Below, one piece after another: positions 6,992 through 13,449 of a stretch of 32,192 nt of DNA (position 1 is its first letter; each line of letters starts with the position of its first letter). The stretch is from the IMG/VR virus record IMGVR_UViG_3300017951_000062, positions 1-32,192 of that record. The stretch is one strand, 5' to 3'. Source of the stretch: a virus. Under the pieces are notes generated by a model that was given only the letters and a program-made list of their open reading frames with translations, searched no databases and was not told the DNA's origin. Made by a program: the position numbers and the translations under genes.

Positions 6992-7159
6992 ATGAGAGAC
7001 AAATCAGAGTTTAAAGTTATATACAGAGATGGGAAAAAAGTTTTTTCCTGTAAGCCAATAGTACAGAACCGTTTTGATTATGCTAGGTTTGAAGGTGGAT
7101 ATACGGTACCGGAGAAATATGAAACCACAGCTTTATCAAACAATTACAAAAGACGGTAG
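6992..7159 (+). CDS. Unknown 55-residue basic protein
   Basis: An open frame from ATG 6992 to TAG 7157-7159 giving MRDKSEFKVIYRDGKKVFSC then KPIVQNRFDYARFEGGYTV and a basic end NNYKRR. Beta-prone and positively charged. AATAAATA, one mismatch from the late box, occurs just before it, and there is no clear Shine-Dalgarno. It overlaps the following gene by 41 bases in another frame. Support is moderate; the amino-acid composition looks protein-like. Confidence 0.45.
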   Translation: MRDKSEFKVIYRDGKKVFSCKPIVQNRFDYARFEGGYTVPEKYETTALSNNYKRR

Positions 7160-7304
7160 ATTTCATATCGTGTTAAATAAATCAGGTGAAATGGTAATTA
7201 TGACGAGAAATGCTAAGCTTGCACAACTAATTTATAGTGAATCGTTTGATGTCCCAGATGATTATACATTGAATGTTGAAGATGGAGTCTATGTCAATAA
7301 CTAA
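7119..7304 (+). CDS. Unknown small protein
   Basis: A 61-residue protein beginning MKPQLYQTITKDGRFHIVLN with KSGEMVIMTRNAKLAQLIYS and an acidic end. GGAG at 7111-7114 lies 4 bases before ATG 7119, which I prefer to the upstream start in the same frame. The pattern of beta-strands followed by one helix suggests a compact domain. It overlaps both neighbours, and the downstream cytochrome gene starts inside its end, so the two are probably coupled. No family recognised. Confidence 0.55.
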   Translation: MKPQLYQTITKDGRFHIVLNKSGEMVIMTRNAKLAQLIYSESFDVPDDYTLNVEDGVYVNN

Positions 7305-7680
7305 AAGAATATTCTTTATAGGGACAGGAACTGTTTTTGGTTTACTTATTGCAGCTGCATTAGTTTTTCCTACATTTATAAAATCATTCACATCATTACA
7401 TGCCGCAGATCCTTCTGGGTACATCCTGAAGGACTTTAAATGTATGTCATGTCATAACTATCATCGAACAGAAGATGAAAAGTATCCATCATTTGATGAT
7501 ATTGCAAAGATGCATGAGTACTCAAACATGGCAGCAATTTCAGCACTAGCACTAAAGTTAAGAGAAGGTGGTAACGGTCAATGGATGTCTGAATCATGTC
7601 CACCAACCAGACTGCATAGAAATGAATCGATGTATATTATCAATTGGATACTTAATAGAAAGTATGACAAAGGAGAATGA
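7291..7680 (+). CDS. Membrane-anchored c-type cytochrome
   Basis: A protein of about 129 residues from ATG 7291. Residues 6-27 are a hydrophobic anchor (RIFFIGTGTVFGLLIAAAL). CMSCH at 51-55 is the covalent haem-binding motif of class I cytochromes c. The rest follows the c551/c552 layout: YPSFDDIAKMHEY, LALKLREGGNGQW, and a C-terminal helix YIINWILNRK. In that family Trp plus five is the Met axial ligand (W....MPP); here W98 plus five is Cys 103 (CPP), so His/Cys ligation is possible. It would sit in the periplasm as an electron carrier. Starts at 7273 and 7282 are alternatives. Confidence 0.75.
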   Translation: MSITKRIFFIGTGTVFGLLIAAALVFPTFIKSFTSLHAADPSGYILKDFKCMSCHNYHRTEDEKYPSFDDIAKMHEYSNMAAISALALKLREGGNGQWMSESCPPTRLHRNESMYIINWILNRKYDKGE

Positions 7681-7681
7681 T

Positions 7682-7957
7682 ATGAAGTATTGGGTAACAG
7701 TAGCCGGAATGTTATTAGGTACAATCTTATTATATGGTTTAACGATTAATGATCTCATGTCAAAAGATATTGATTGGTCGAAATATGATTTACCTGATTT
7801 AGGTGAAGATAAAATGTGGTGTATGTTTACACATTATGCACCTATTAATGATCCAGAACAAATTTATATGTGTTCGTATGAATGTGAAAATGGAATGATT
7901 TTAAATACACCTGGCAAGGGTGGTTGTCCTAAACATGTGAAAGAAAGAAGGTGGTAA
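7682..7957 (+). CDS. Membrane-anchored cysteine-containing protein
   Basis: A 91-residue protein starting MKYWVTVAGMLLGTILLYGL, a single N-terminal membrane anchor or uncleaved signal. The remainder, probably periplasmic, holds four cysteines (WCMFTHY, YMCSYECENG, GGCPKHV), spaced to form two disulfides or a metal site. AAAGGAG lies about 6 bases before the ATG. It is one base past the cytochrome gene, so it may be a maturation partner or a structural companion of that cytochrome; this is inference from adjacency and shared topology. Confidence 0.65.
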   Translation: MKYWVTVAGMLLGTILLYGLTINDLMSKDIDWSKYDLPDLGEDKMWCMFTHYAPINDPEQIYMCSYECENGMILNTPGKGGCPKHVKERRW

Positions 7958-7958
7958 T

Positions 7959-8180
7959 ATGATAAAACAATGCAATCAATGTAATGACCAAACAGATACG
8001 TTATGTGCTCATTATACAACAATACGAAACGATAATATTGAAGTTCATAAACTACACTTTTGTAGAACATGTCTTATGAACTTTCTTTTTACAGAAGATC
8101 CTGATAGAAATATCGAAGATATTCGTAGAGAAGTCAATAGACAAATTAGGGAGGAATTAGAAAATGATGATGATGGTTAA
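7959..8180 (+). CDS. Small zinc-ribbon protein
   Basis: A 73-residue protein with CNQCN near the start (residues 5-9) and FCRTC at about 34-38, giving a C-x2-C ... C-x2-C zinc ribbon, followed by an acidic helical tail (REVNRQIREELENDDDG). Zinc ribbons of this size typically bind nucleic acid or a protein partner such as RNA polymerase. A purine-rich AAGGTGG precedes the ATG. It starts one base after the previous gene ends. Specific partner unknown. Confidence 0.6.
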   Translation: MIKQCNQCNDQTDTLCAHYTTIRNDNIEVHKLHFCRTCLMNFLFTEDPDRNIEDIRREVNRQIREELENDDDG

Positions 8181-8193
8181 CATGGAGGAAAAT

Positions 8194-8403
8194 ATGAGTA
8201 ATGTGCTTGCGAGATATAATTATGATGACAACTCTGGAAAAGAAGCAATAGTAGTTGATAAAAAGGGTAGTTATTATGTCCATATCTTAAGTAAAAAAGG
8301 TAATATAGAAAAAACAATTGATGTCTCAGAACATTCGATTTATTATGCTCAAGACACAGCTGTAAATTATGCAACAGGAATTGTGAAAGGAGATCTACAA
8401 TGA
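8194..8403 (+). CDS. Unknown small protein
   Basis: A 69-residue protein beginning MSNVLARYNYDDNSGKEAIV and with repeated beta-prone segments (SYYVHILSKKG, KTIDVSEHSI) before a short helix. I chose ATG 8194 because GGAGG at 8184-8188 lies 5 bases before it; upstream in-frame ATGs have no site. The stop overlaps the next start by four bases. No family recognised. Confidence 0.55.
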   Translation: MSNVLARYNYDDNSGKEAIVVDKKGSYYVHILSKKGNIEKTIDVSEHSIYYAQDTAVNYATGIVKGDLQ

Positions 8404-8708
8404 AAAAATTAATATGTACAATTATGTTATTATTTTTTAGTACAAGCGTTATGGCTTGGGGCGAAAAAGAACAAAGTGCTTTAATGGGATTTATTGCAGG
8501 AGTTGCAGCTCTTGAATTCTATCTTGACAAAAAGAAAGAAAGACAATATCGTCCAGGACGTGAAGTTATTGCAGACTGTAGTAATAATCCATATAAAGAT
8601 AATCCTAGAGCTGCTACAGCTTGGGAAAAAGGTTGTATGGATAGAGTAAAAGCAGATCAATATCGTCTTGAAACTGAGGCATATGCTGAAGGTTATAATT
8701 CTTTTTAA
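8400..8708 (+). CDS. Secreted small protein
   Basis: A 102-residue protein with a clear signal peptide, MKKLICTIMLLFFSTSVMAW, cleavage expected after VMA (residue 19). The mature part has a short hydrophobic helix (SALMGFIAGVAALEF), a basic patch (YLDKKKERQYR), and two cysteines in DCSNNP and KGCMDRV that may pair in the periplasm. AAAGGAG lies upstream of ATG. Its location next to other envelope-directed genes suggests action in the periplasm or at the cell surface; precise role unknown. Confidence 0.65.
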   Translation: MKKLICTIMLLFFSTSVMAWGEKEQSALMGFIAGVAALEFYLDKKKERQYRPGREVIADCSNNPYKDNPRAATAWEKGCMDRVKADQYRLETEAYAEGYNSF

Positions 8709-8797
8709 TGTATATTAATGACAAACGTGGTAATGAGTTTCTGCGTTCGTTCTCAAAAAGAAAAACGAATGCTTCATTATTTAAGGAGATAACAAGT

Positions 8798-9004
8798 ATG
8801 TCATCAATACAAAATGTAACTCAAGGTATCAATGCAGATATTTTAACAAACATGAAATCTTCAAAAAAGATTTTAAATAAAGTTGCTGAAGATAGACAAA
8901 ATGCAGCTAACGAATCTAAAGAATATTTCAAAGAAGTAATTAACAAATCAACAGAAATAAAAGATAACGTTGCGAAAGGTATTAATGTAGACGTAACGGT
9001 ATGA
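8798..9004 (+). CDS. Unknown helical small protein
   Basis: A 68-residue, highly helical, lysine- and asparagine-rich protein beginning MSSIQNVTQGINADILTNMK and ending NVAKGINVDVTV. Note the near repeat TQGINADI / AKGINVDV at both ends. I chose ATG 8798 because AAGGAG at 8783-8788 precedes it by 9 bases; the frame opens earlier at ATG 8708, overlapping the previous stop, which would add 30 residues. It could form a short coiled coil. No family recognised. Confidence 0.5.
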   Translation: MSSIQNVTQGINADILTNMKSSKKILNKVAEDRQNAANESKEYFKEVINKSTEIKDNVAKGINVDVTV

Positions 9005-9192
9005 AAAGACACCATGTAATCTTTAATTTATGGTTATATGGCTGGGTAATTTTTTGTACGATACCGTTAGTAGCCGTTATTTTTTTGAATTTTCTAGAGT
9101 TGTACCTATATCTGACAGACCGCCCTGCCTTGCCTTCTTCTCTGCATCCCACTGAAGTCCTAAAGCTACTAGCTCAAAAATTATCCACATAA
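9001..9192 (+). CDS. Small membrane protein, convergent overlap
   Basis: A 63-residue frame whose ATG overlaps the previous stop (ATGA). Residues 6-35 are strongly hydrophobic (VIFNLWLYGWVIFCTIPLVA), and a polar tail follows. The last 116 bases overlap the 3' end of the minus-strand gene, so the tail sequence is constrained by, or is simply the antisense of, that gene. The hydrophobic half lies outside the overlap and looks genuine. Possibly the real stop has been displaced by insertion of the opposite-strand unit. Confidence 0.4.
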   Translation: MKRHHVIFNLWLYGWVIFCTIPLVAVIFLNFLELYLYLTDRPALPSSLHPTEVLKLLAQKLST

Positions 9193-9616
9193 CGCCACCA
9201 ACAAATAAAGATACAAATACACCGTCTCTTATTTGTTTCCTTCTTCTTATTTTCGCATATACTGCTTGCTCTCTTTGAGCCCTTAATTTTCTTCTCATTG
9301 CAATCATATCTTCATAAACAGTACCACCATATCTCCATTTAATCATAGTCGCTAGTTCAGCTTCCATTTCTTGGATCTTCTTTTTATGAATAACAATATC
9401 AAGTGCTTCTTGTTCAACAGATTTTGCAGCCATAAACTTCTTCATTGAAGAAGGATTTTCTACTTCACTTCTTGCATGATTAAAGTCAGACACAGCAGTA
9501 AACCATTTACCTATTTGTCCGGTAACATCTTCTATCTCTCTTCCTGCTTGTACCAACTTCTTGACGCCATTAAACGCAGCAGTAGCAGCTGTAATTGCAG
9601 TTATTGGATCTATCAT
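9077..9616 (-). CDS. Probable virion protein with coiled coil and membrane span
   Basis: A 179-residue minus-strand protein, MIDPITAITAATAAFNGVKK at the start, a long helical middle rich in Glu, Lys and Arg (coiled coil around residues 60-125), then one hydrophobic span near 130-155 (VFVSLFVGGVMWIIFELVAL) and a polar tail. Proteins with this opening are widespread in T4-like marine phages and are usually listed as structural or hypothetical. AGGAG precedes the ATG. It is the only sizeable minus-strand gene here and is probably transcribed from the palindromic late promoter at 9705-9720. Confidence 0.75.
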   Translation of the reverse strand: MIDPITAITAATAAFNGVKKLVQAGREIEDVTGQIGKWFTAVSDFNHARSEVENPSSMKKFMAAKSVEQEALDIVIHKKKIQEMEAELATMIKWRYGGTVYEDMIAMRRKLRAQREQAVYAKIRRRKQIRDGVFVSLFVGGVMWIIFELVALGLQWDAEKKARQGGLSDIGTTLENSKK

Positions 9617-9704
9617 TTAATCTCCTAAAACTTTAATAATAGATCGACGGCACTTTATGATGAAGGATGGGGTTCGCGTATGTATTTGTCGACTTTCTCT
9701 TATA

Positions 9705-9720
9705 GTTATTTATAAATAAC
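9705..9720. promoter_or_regulatory. Palindromic two-way late promoter
   Basis: GTTATTTATAAATAAC is a perfect 16-base palindrome. It contains TATAAATA, the T4 late box, on the plus strand (9711-9718) and on the minus strand (9714-9707). The plus box sits 5 bases before ATG 9724; the minus box leaves a leader of roughly 90 bases before the minus-strand gene. One site may therefore fire in both directions. Confidence 0.7.
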
Positions 9721-9723
9721 AGT

Positions 9724-9966
9724 ATGAATACAATAAGAAATATTATAAAGAAAAACAAATTATTTGTGCTTAAAGCATCATTTTTTGCAATATTATTCTC
9801 AATGGTCATTGCATTAACAATAGCTATATGGGAAGCAACACCATTTGTATTTCTTTTTACAGCCAGTGTTGTAATGTTGATGATTCTATTAATATACGCA
9901 TTAATGTGGATTATAAGTGAAATAGAACGTGAAAAGGCAAAAGATAGCGACATGAAGGAATGGTAG
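9724..9966 (+). CDS. Two-span membrane protein
   Basis: An 80-residue protein with a basic N-terminus (MNTIRNIIKKNKLFVLK) and two membrane spans (ASFFAILFSMVIALTIAIW and FVFLFTASVVMLMILLIY), then a charged helix EIEREKAKDSDMKEW. This is a holin-like profile (two spans, charged tail), although a holin is not required. No Shine-Dalgarno is visible and the late box ends 5 bases upstream, so a leaderless transcript is likely. It lies two bases before the nuclease gene. Confidence 0.6.
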   Translation: MNTIRNIIKKNKLFVLKASFFAILFSMVIALTIAIWEATPFVFLFTASVVMLMILLIYALMWIISEIEREKAKDSDMKEW

Positions 9967-9967
9967 C

Positions 9968-10378
9968 ATGTATGAGTACAAAGTAAAAATTTTAAAAGTT
10001 GTTGATGGTGATACTGTAGATGTTGATATTGATCTTGGATTTGGTGTATGGTTAAAGAATGAAAGAGTAAGAATAATGGGAATTGATACCCCTGAGTCAA
10101 GAACTAGAGATCTTGAAGAAAAAAAATATGGTCTTCTTGCAAAAGAATATTTAAAAGAACTCTTAGAAAACGAAGTAACATTAAAAACACAGATCAGTAA
10201 AAATGGTGAAGATATGAAAGGTAAGTTTGGTAGAATACTTGGAGACTTTTCAACACCTTCAGGAAATGTTACTGATTTAATGATTAGTGGTTTTCATGCA
10301 GTTCGTTATCATGGACAATCAAAAGATGATGTTAAAGAAGCACATCTTCAAAATAGAATAAACCTTCAAAGCTTATAA
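9968..10378 (+). CDS. Staphylococcal-nuclease-like endonuclease
   Basis: A 136-residue SNase-fold protein. VVDGDTVDVDIDLGF carries the calcium-binding aspartates, ERVRIMGIDTPESR contains the catalytic Arg and the usual acidic residue after TPE, and KFGRILGDF supplies the second conserved Arg. These proteins cut DNA and RNA to 3'-phosphate ends. There is no signal peptide, so it acts in the cytoplasm or virion, perhaps in host DNA degradation. T4-like marine phages often carry one. The ATG lies two bases after the previous stop. Confidence 0.85.
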   Translation: MYEYKVKILKVVDGDTVDVDIDLGFGVWLKNERVRIMGIDTPESRTRDLEEKKYGLLAKEYLKELLENEVTLKTQISKNGEDMKGKFGRILGDFSTPSGNVTDLMISGFHAVRYHGQSKDDVKEAHLQNRINLQSL

Positions 10379-10381
10379 TGA

Positions 10382-11677
10382 ATGGCTTCGATCGTAGATA
10401 ACCCAAAATATGGTGAAGGTCATCAAGTAGTTTTAAAAGATAAATTATCAAGCGTGATGGTGTCTAAACTTCGTGAAAGTGGTTATGCACCTGGTAAAGA
10501 TGTTTTTAAAATTACCTTAAAACAATCTCCAAAACCTGAAAAAAGTTTAACTATTGCTAAAGGTGAAAAGTCAGTTTTATTAATAGATAAAAGCAATAGC
10601 AAATTATTATTAAAAGGTTCTGAATCTTCAATCAATGGATTGTTTAATCATTTTTCTAATAATACAAAATCAAATACTAATTTACTAACAGAAATTAAAG
10701 AAACATTTTCTTTAGAAGTGTTTAAAGAATTTATTGAAAGAAATCGTAAAGTTAGTGAAGAAGAACTAATTAAAATTGTAGATGACCAGATACGTGGAAC
10801 TGTAGAGAATTATGACAGTGTATATTATGAAAGTGCATACAAACAATTAGATGAACTAAAAAAGTATGTACGAAAAAAAGGTTATGACTATGAAAGACAA
10901 GGAGGTCGACGCACAAAGGATTTATATACTGTAGCTAGAAAATTGACAGGCAAACTTAGTGATAACTGGAACCCTGCTGATGTATGGATGATTCAAAAAA
11001 AGTATAATATGAAACCAATGTTAGATTCTAAGTCATCATCTGAATTAAACAGTATGTTAACTGATGCATTTAATAAAAGAGACATTATACCAATATCATT
11101 AAAACAAGTTTTACAACCTAAAGCTAAAAGTTCTATTATTGATCCAAGCAACTTAATGAATCAAAAATTAGATTTAGATTTACGTTTTGATAGAGTAGAT
11201 TTGTCAGATTCATATAATAACTTTATTGTTATTACAAAATCAGGTTTTGCAATACGATGTGGTTTTAAGGCAAGTGCAACTACATTAAATGTTTCATTAG
11301 AAGGTAGATTTATTAAAGCTGGATATCAAACAGGTGCTGTTGATGCTAAACTATATACTGCCGAAGTATTAAAAAAACAAAATTATAGATTGCGTTCAGG
11401 TTCAGTACAAAAATCAGAGTATAATACAGCTAAAAAAGAATTAAAAGAAATGTTTACAAAATACAGACGTTTATCAAATGCAATTATTGATTATAAGCAA
11501 GCAATAGAATTATTTGAAGCAGGTAGTAAACTAACACAAGATAGATTTACAAATCTAATGTCGTACTTATATAGCATGTTAATAAAACCAAAGGATTTTC
11601 AAGATCATATGAAGTTTTGTTATTTTACTTCTAAAAAATTAACTAAAGATAGTGGCATTTATCTTATTCTGCAGTAA
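10382..11677 (+). CDS. Large unknown protein, possibly virion-associated
   Basis: A 431-residue protein beginning MASIVDNPKYGEGHQVVLKD. Features include a lysine-rich central region (ELKKYVRKKGYDYERQGGRR near residues 160-180), a beta-rich segment (NNFIVITKSGFAIRCGFKAS near 280-300), and a C-terminal helical part. LLTEIKETFSLEVFKEFIE near residues 100-118 resembles the internal-head-protein cleavage context (LTE). It follows the nuclease by three bases in what looks like a late operon. I do not recognise a characterised family and give no activity. Confidence 0.6.
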   Translation: MASIVDNPKYGEGHQVVLKDKLSSVMVSKLRESGYAPGKDVFKITLKQSPKPEKSLTIAKGEKSVLLIDKSNSKLLLKGSESSINGLFNHFSNNTKSNTNLLTEIKETFSLEVFKEFIERNRKVSEEELIKIVDDQIRGTVENYDSVYYESAYKQLDELKKYVRKKGYDYERQGGRRTKDLYTVARKLTGKLSDNWNPADVWMIQKKYNMKPMLDSKSSSELNSMLTDAFNKRDIIPISLKQVLQPKAKSSIIDPSNLMNQKLDLDLRFDRVDLSDSYNNFIVITKSGFAIRCGFKASATTLNVSLEGRFIKAGYQTGAVDAKLYTAEVLKKQNYRLRSGSVQKSEYNTAKKELKEMFTKYRRLSNAIIDYKQAIELFEAGSKLTQDRFTNLMSYLYSMLIKPKDFQDHMKFCYFTSKKLTKDSGIYLILQ

Positions 11678-11767
11678 TATTACAATCCCATTACAATAAA
11701 CCAACTTTGCAACAAAATGACACATTATTGTGTTAAATATATATTATTAATATAACATGGAGGAATT
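11678..11767 (+). promoter_or_regulatory. AT-rich leader with inverted repeat before the beta-barrel gene
   Basis: This gap of about 90 bases holds ACACATTATTGTGT (11721-11734; arms ACACA and TGTGT) and a loose pair TTGTGT (11728) and TATAAC (11751) 17 bases apart. That pair would place the start site on top of the GGAGG (11759-11763) that serves ATG 11768, so I regard the promoter reading as weak; the inverted repeat may be an operator. Confidence 0.35.
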
Positions 11768-12358
11768 ATGATTCGTTATTTTTTATTTGGATTTTTGGCA
11801 ACAGTAATCTTATCTTTAATCTCAGTAACTGCTTTTGCAAATGATAGAAACTGGGAAAAATCAGAACACAATATAAACATCAAACATAACAATTTTGGTT
11901 TAAATATTCGTCAATACGCGCAAGACGATTACGATCATATTCAATTTCAATACAAACTAATGAAAAATGTTAATGTAGCATTACGATTAGCAGAAGAAGG
12001 TGAGATAAAAGAAAAAAGACCAATCATTACTCATAAAATTAATGATTACCTATCTCACAGATTAGAATATAGAACATATGAAAGTGATCTAAAATCTGAT
12101 TATATGAGATACAGAATTATTCTTGGGGCAAATTATAAAATGGTTTGGGCAAAAATACAACCAAGATGGAAAGTTGGTGGTGAAGGTGTTCATGTTGATG
12201 AAAAAATAGATGACGTCAAAGCTGCAGTCGGTATTAAATTAAACTTGAATGAACATACAACATTTAAACCATATATTGAATATCTATCGGATAGTGAATT
12301 AAACGACTTTAAAAAACAATATGTAATGTTAGGAACATCATTAACATTTAAATTTTAG
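11768..12358 (+). CDS. Predicted outer-membrane beta-barrel protein
   Basis: A 196-residue protein with a signal peptide (MIRYFLFGFLATVILSLISV, cleavage after TAFA about residue 24). The mature chain alternates polar and hydrophobic residues in short strands (HNINIKHNNFGLNIRQY, HIQFQYKLMKNVNVALRLA, SHRLEYRTY, MRYRIILGANYKM, VKAAVGIKLNLN, YVMLGTSLTFKF) and ends in Phe, the classical signal for outer-membrane assembly. I count about eight to ten candidate strands, so a small barrel. GGAGG precedes the ATG. A phage-made barrel could block receptors or alter permeability; a bacterial-derived origin is likely. Confidence 0.7.
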   Translation: MIRYFLFGFLATVILSLISVTAFANDRNWEKSEHNINIKHNNFGLNIRQYAQDDYDHIQFQYKLMKNVNVALRLAEEGEIKEKRPIITHKINDYLSHRLEYRTYESDLKSDYMRYRIILGANYKMVWAKIQPRWKVGGEGVHVDEKIDDVKAAVGIKLNLNEHTTFKPYIEYLSDSELNDFKKQYVMLGTSLTFKF

Positions 12359-12471
12359 TGAAACAAGAAACTAAAAAATTAATAAGACAAATAATTTTTG
12401 AAATTATATTACCAATAGCATTACTTACTTGGTTTATGCTATGGTTACTAGGACCAGTAGGAAAAGGATAA
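12358..12471 (+). CDS. 37-residue membrane peptide
   Basis: A GTG start overlaps the TAG stop of the barrel gene. The product begins MKQETKKLIRQIIFEIILPI and continues through a hydrophobic stretch LLTWFMLWLLGP to VGKG. A basic N-terminus and one span fit an inner-membrane peptide with the N-terminus inside. Its TAA overlaps ATG 12471. The gene is supported by coupling on both sides rather than by a ribosome binding site. Function unknown. Confidence 0.5.
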   Translation: MKQETKKLIRQIIFEIILPIALLTWFMLWLLGPVGKG

Positions 12472-12761
12472 TGTTTGACGTATTAAGAGATGTATTAAAA
12501 AGAAGATATGCAGATAATAGATTACTTTATCTGCGTGCTCTTTATCTTAATGTAGAAGTTGGACCTTATACACCAGATCCTGTTGAAGGGTGGTATGCAA
12601 TAGATAATTATAAATCAGGTGATATCACATATGATGAAGCAATCGCACACATTGCAAAAAATAGATTAAAGAAATTTGATTTACAACAATACAATGATGA
12701 TTGGCAAGAGTATTTAGATTTGTGTGAAGAAGAAATCAAAAAAGGACTAGATAATAAGTAG
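12471..12761 (+). CDS. Unknown soluble protein
   Basis: A 96-residue protein beginning MFDVLRDVLKRRYADNRLLY, tyrosine-rich (GPYTPDPVEGWYAIDNYKSG) with two helical segments (DEAIAHIAKNRL and DWQEYLDLCEEEIKK). AAAGG lies just before ATG 12471, which I prefer to the longer frame opening at 12429. It overlaps the membrane peptide stop by one base. No family recognised; the pattern suggests a compact helical protein. Confidence 0.6.
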   Translation: MFDVLRDVLKRRYADNRLLYLRALYLNVEVGPYTPDPVEGWYAIDNYKSGDITYDEAIAHIAKNRLKKFDLQQYNDDWQEYLDLCEEEIKKGLDNK

Positions 12762-12850
12762 TAGTCCTTCTGGGAATCAATCCGTGAGATATATATTTAT
12801 ATATCAAAATGATATGTAATGTTTTTAATATTAATTCCCTAGGAGAAAAA

Positions 12851-13315
12851 ATGACTCGATTTATTCAATTGTTAGCCCACCCATTATCAGTTGCCTTTCT
12901 GGTATTCTCAATAGCAGCGACATCTAAAGCTGAAGAAGATTTTTGGTTTGGAGATCAAATTACTGATAATACAAATAATTGGAAAAGTTACGTTGCACTA
13001 ACAACTTCAAACTTAGACAGTAATGAAATAGAAATAGTAAGAAACTATAATGCAGAAATAAATTTAGGTGTAGATCCAGTAAGTGGTGTAGAATGGTATC
13101 CACATAGATCAGTTAAAGTAAAGTATATGACTGACTGCGAAAATGAAAAGGTTGCAATGCAATCATGGAAACTATACACAAAGCAAAATGCAAGAGGTGA
13201 CGTTGTATGGGCAGATGAAGACTTTGCAATTCCACATTATTATAAACCAATGATTAAAGATGAAAGGATAGCTTTAGAAAATGTATGTGAACTTATCCAA
13301 ACTGCTAAAAAGTAA
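12851..13315 (+). CDS. Secreted protein
   Basis: A 154-residue protein with a signal peptide (MTRFIQLLAHPLSVAFLVFS), cleavage expected after SKA (about residue 28). The mature part is beta-rich (WKSYVALTTSNLD, EWYPHRSVKVKYMTDC, KVAMQSWKLYTKQN) with two cysteines (TDCENEK and ENVCELI) that probably pair in the periplasm. It resembles bacterial periplasmic or surface proteins more than phage proteins. AGGAG precedes ATG 12851; the in-frame ATG at 12809 is less likely. Just upstream, 12788-12805, is an AT inverted repeat (GATATATA arms). Function unknown. Confidence 0.65.
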   Translation: MTRFIQLLAHPLSVAFLVFSIAATSKAEEDFWFGDQITDNTNNWKSYVALTTSNLDSNEIEIVRNYNAEINLGVDPVSGVEWYPHRSVKVKYMTDCENEKVAMQSWKLYTKQNARGDVVWADEDFAIPHYYKPMIKDERIALENVCELIQTAKK

Positions 13316-13406
13316 TTATAGAAAATTTATTAGACTATTAATAAAGAACAAGCTAGAATATAAGTCTACAGTATGGGTAAAACCATATTTCGAGGACTGC
13401 TTATAA
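13281..13406 (+). CDS. Possible 41-residue basic peptide
   Basis: An open frame starts inside the 3' end of the secreted-protein gene (ATG 13281) and stops at TAA 13404-13406, directly before the terminator. It encodes MYVNLSKLLKSNYRKFIRLL followed by IKNKLEYKSTVWVKPYFED and CL. The product is basic with aromatic residues, and filling the gap exactly up to the terminator is suggestive. AAAGGA is 12 bases upstream of the ATG, rather far. I rate it tentative. Confidence 0.35.
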   Translation: MYVNLSKLLKSNYRKFIRLLIKNKLEYKSTVWVKPYFEDCL

Positions 13407-13430
13407 AAAAAGGGACTTAGGTCCCTTTTT
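13407..13430. terminator. Two-way intrinsic terminator
   Basis: AAAAAGGGAC (13407-13416), loop TTAG, GTCCCTTTTT (13421-13430) is a perfect 10-base stem with U-runs on both strands. It separates convergent units: the plus-strand envelope genes ending near 13406 and the minus-strand pqqA-like gene ending at 13450, and should stop both. Confidence 0.9.
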
Positions 13431-13449
13431 CCTTTTCTACAAAATGAAA

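Noticed and set aside
9655-9700. GGGGTTCGCG stretch as a tRNA T-arm
   Set aside because: No matching acceptor stem, anticodon arm or D-arm could be drawn around it. I found no convincing tRNA anywhere in the window.
9633-10100. 155-codon minus-strand frame
   Set aside because: It is antisense to the two-span membrane protein and the nuclease, covers the late promoter palindrome, and has unnatural composition (His, Gln, Ile runs).
12794-12801. TATAAATA on the minus strand
   Set aside because: It lies in an AT-rich inverted repeat with no minus-strand gene downstream; chance is likely at this base composition.
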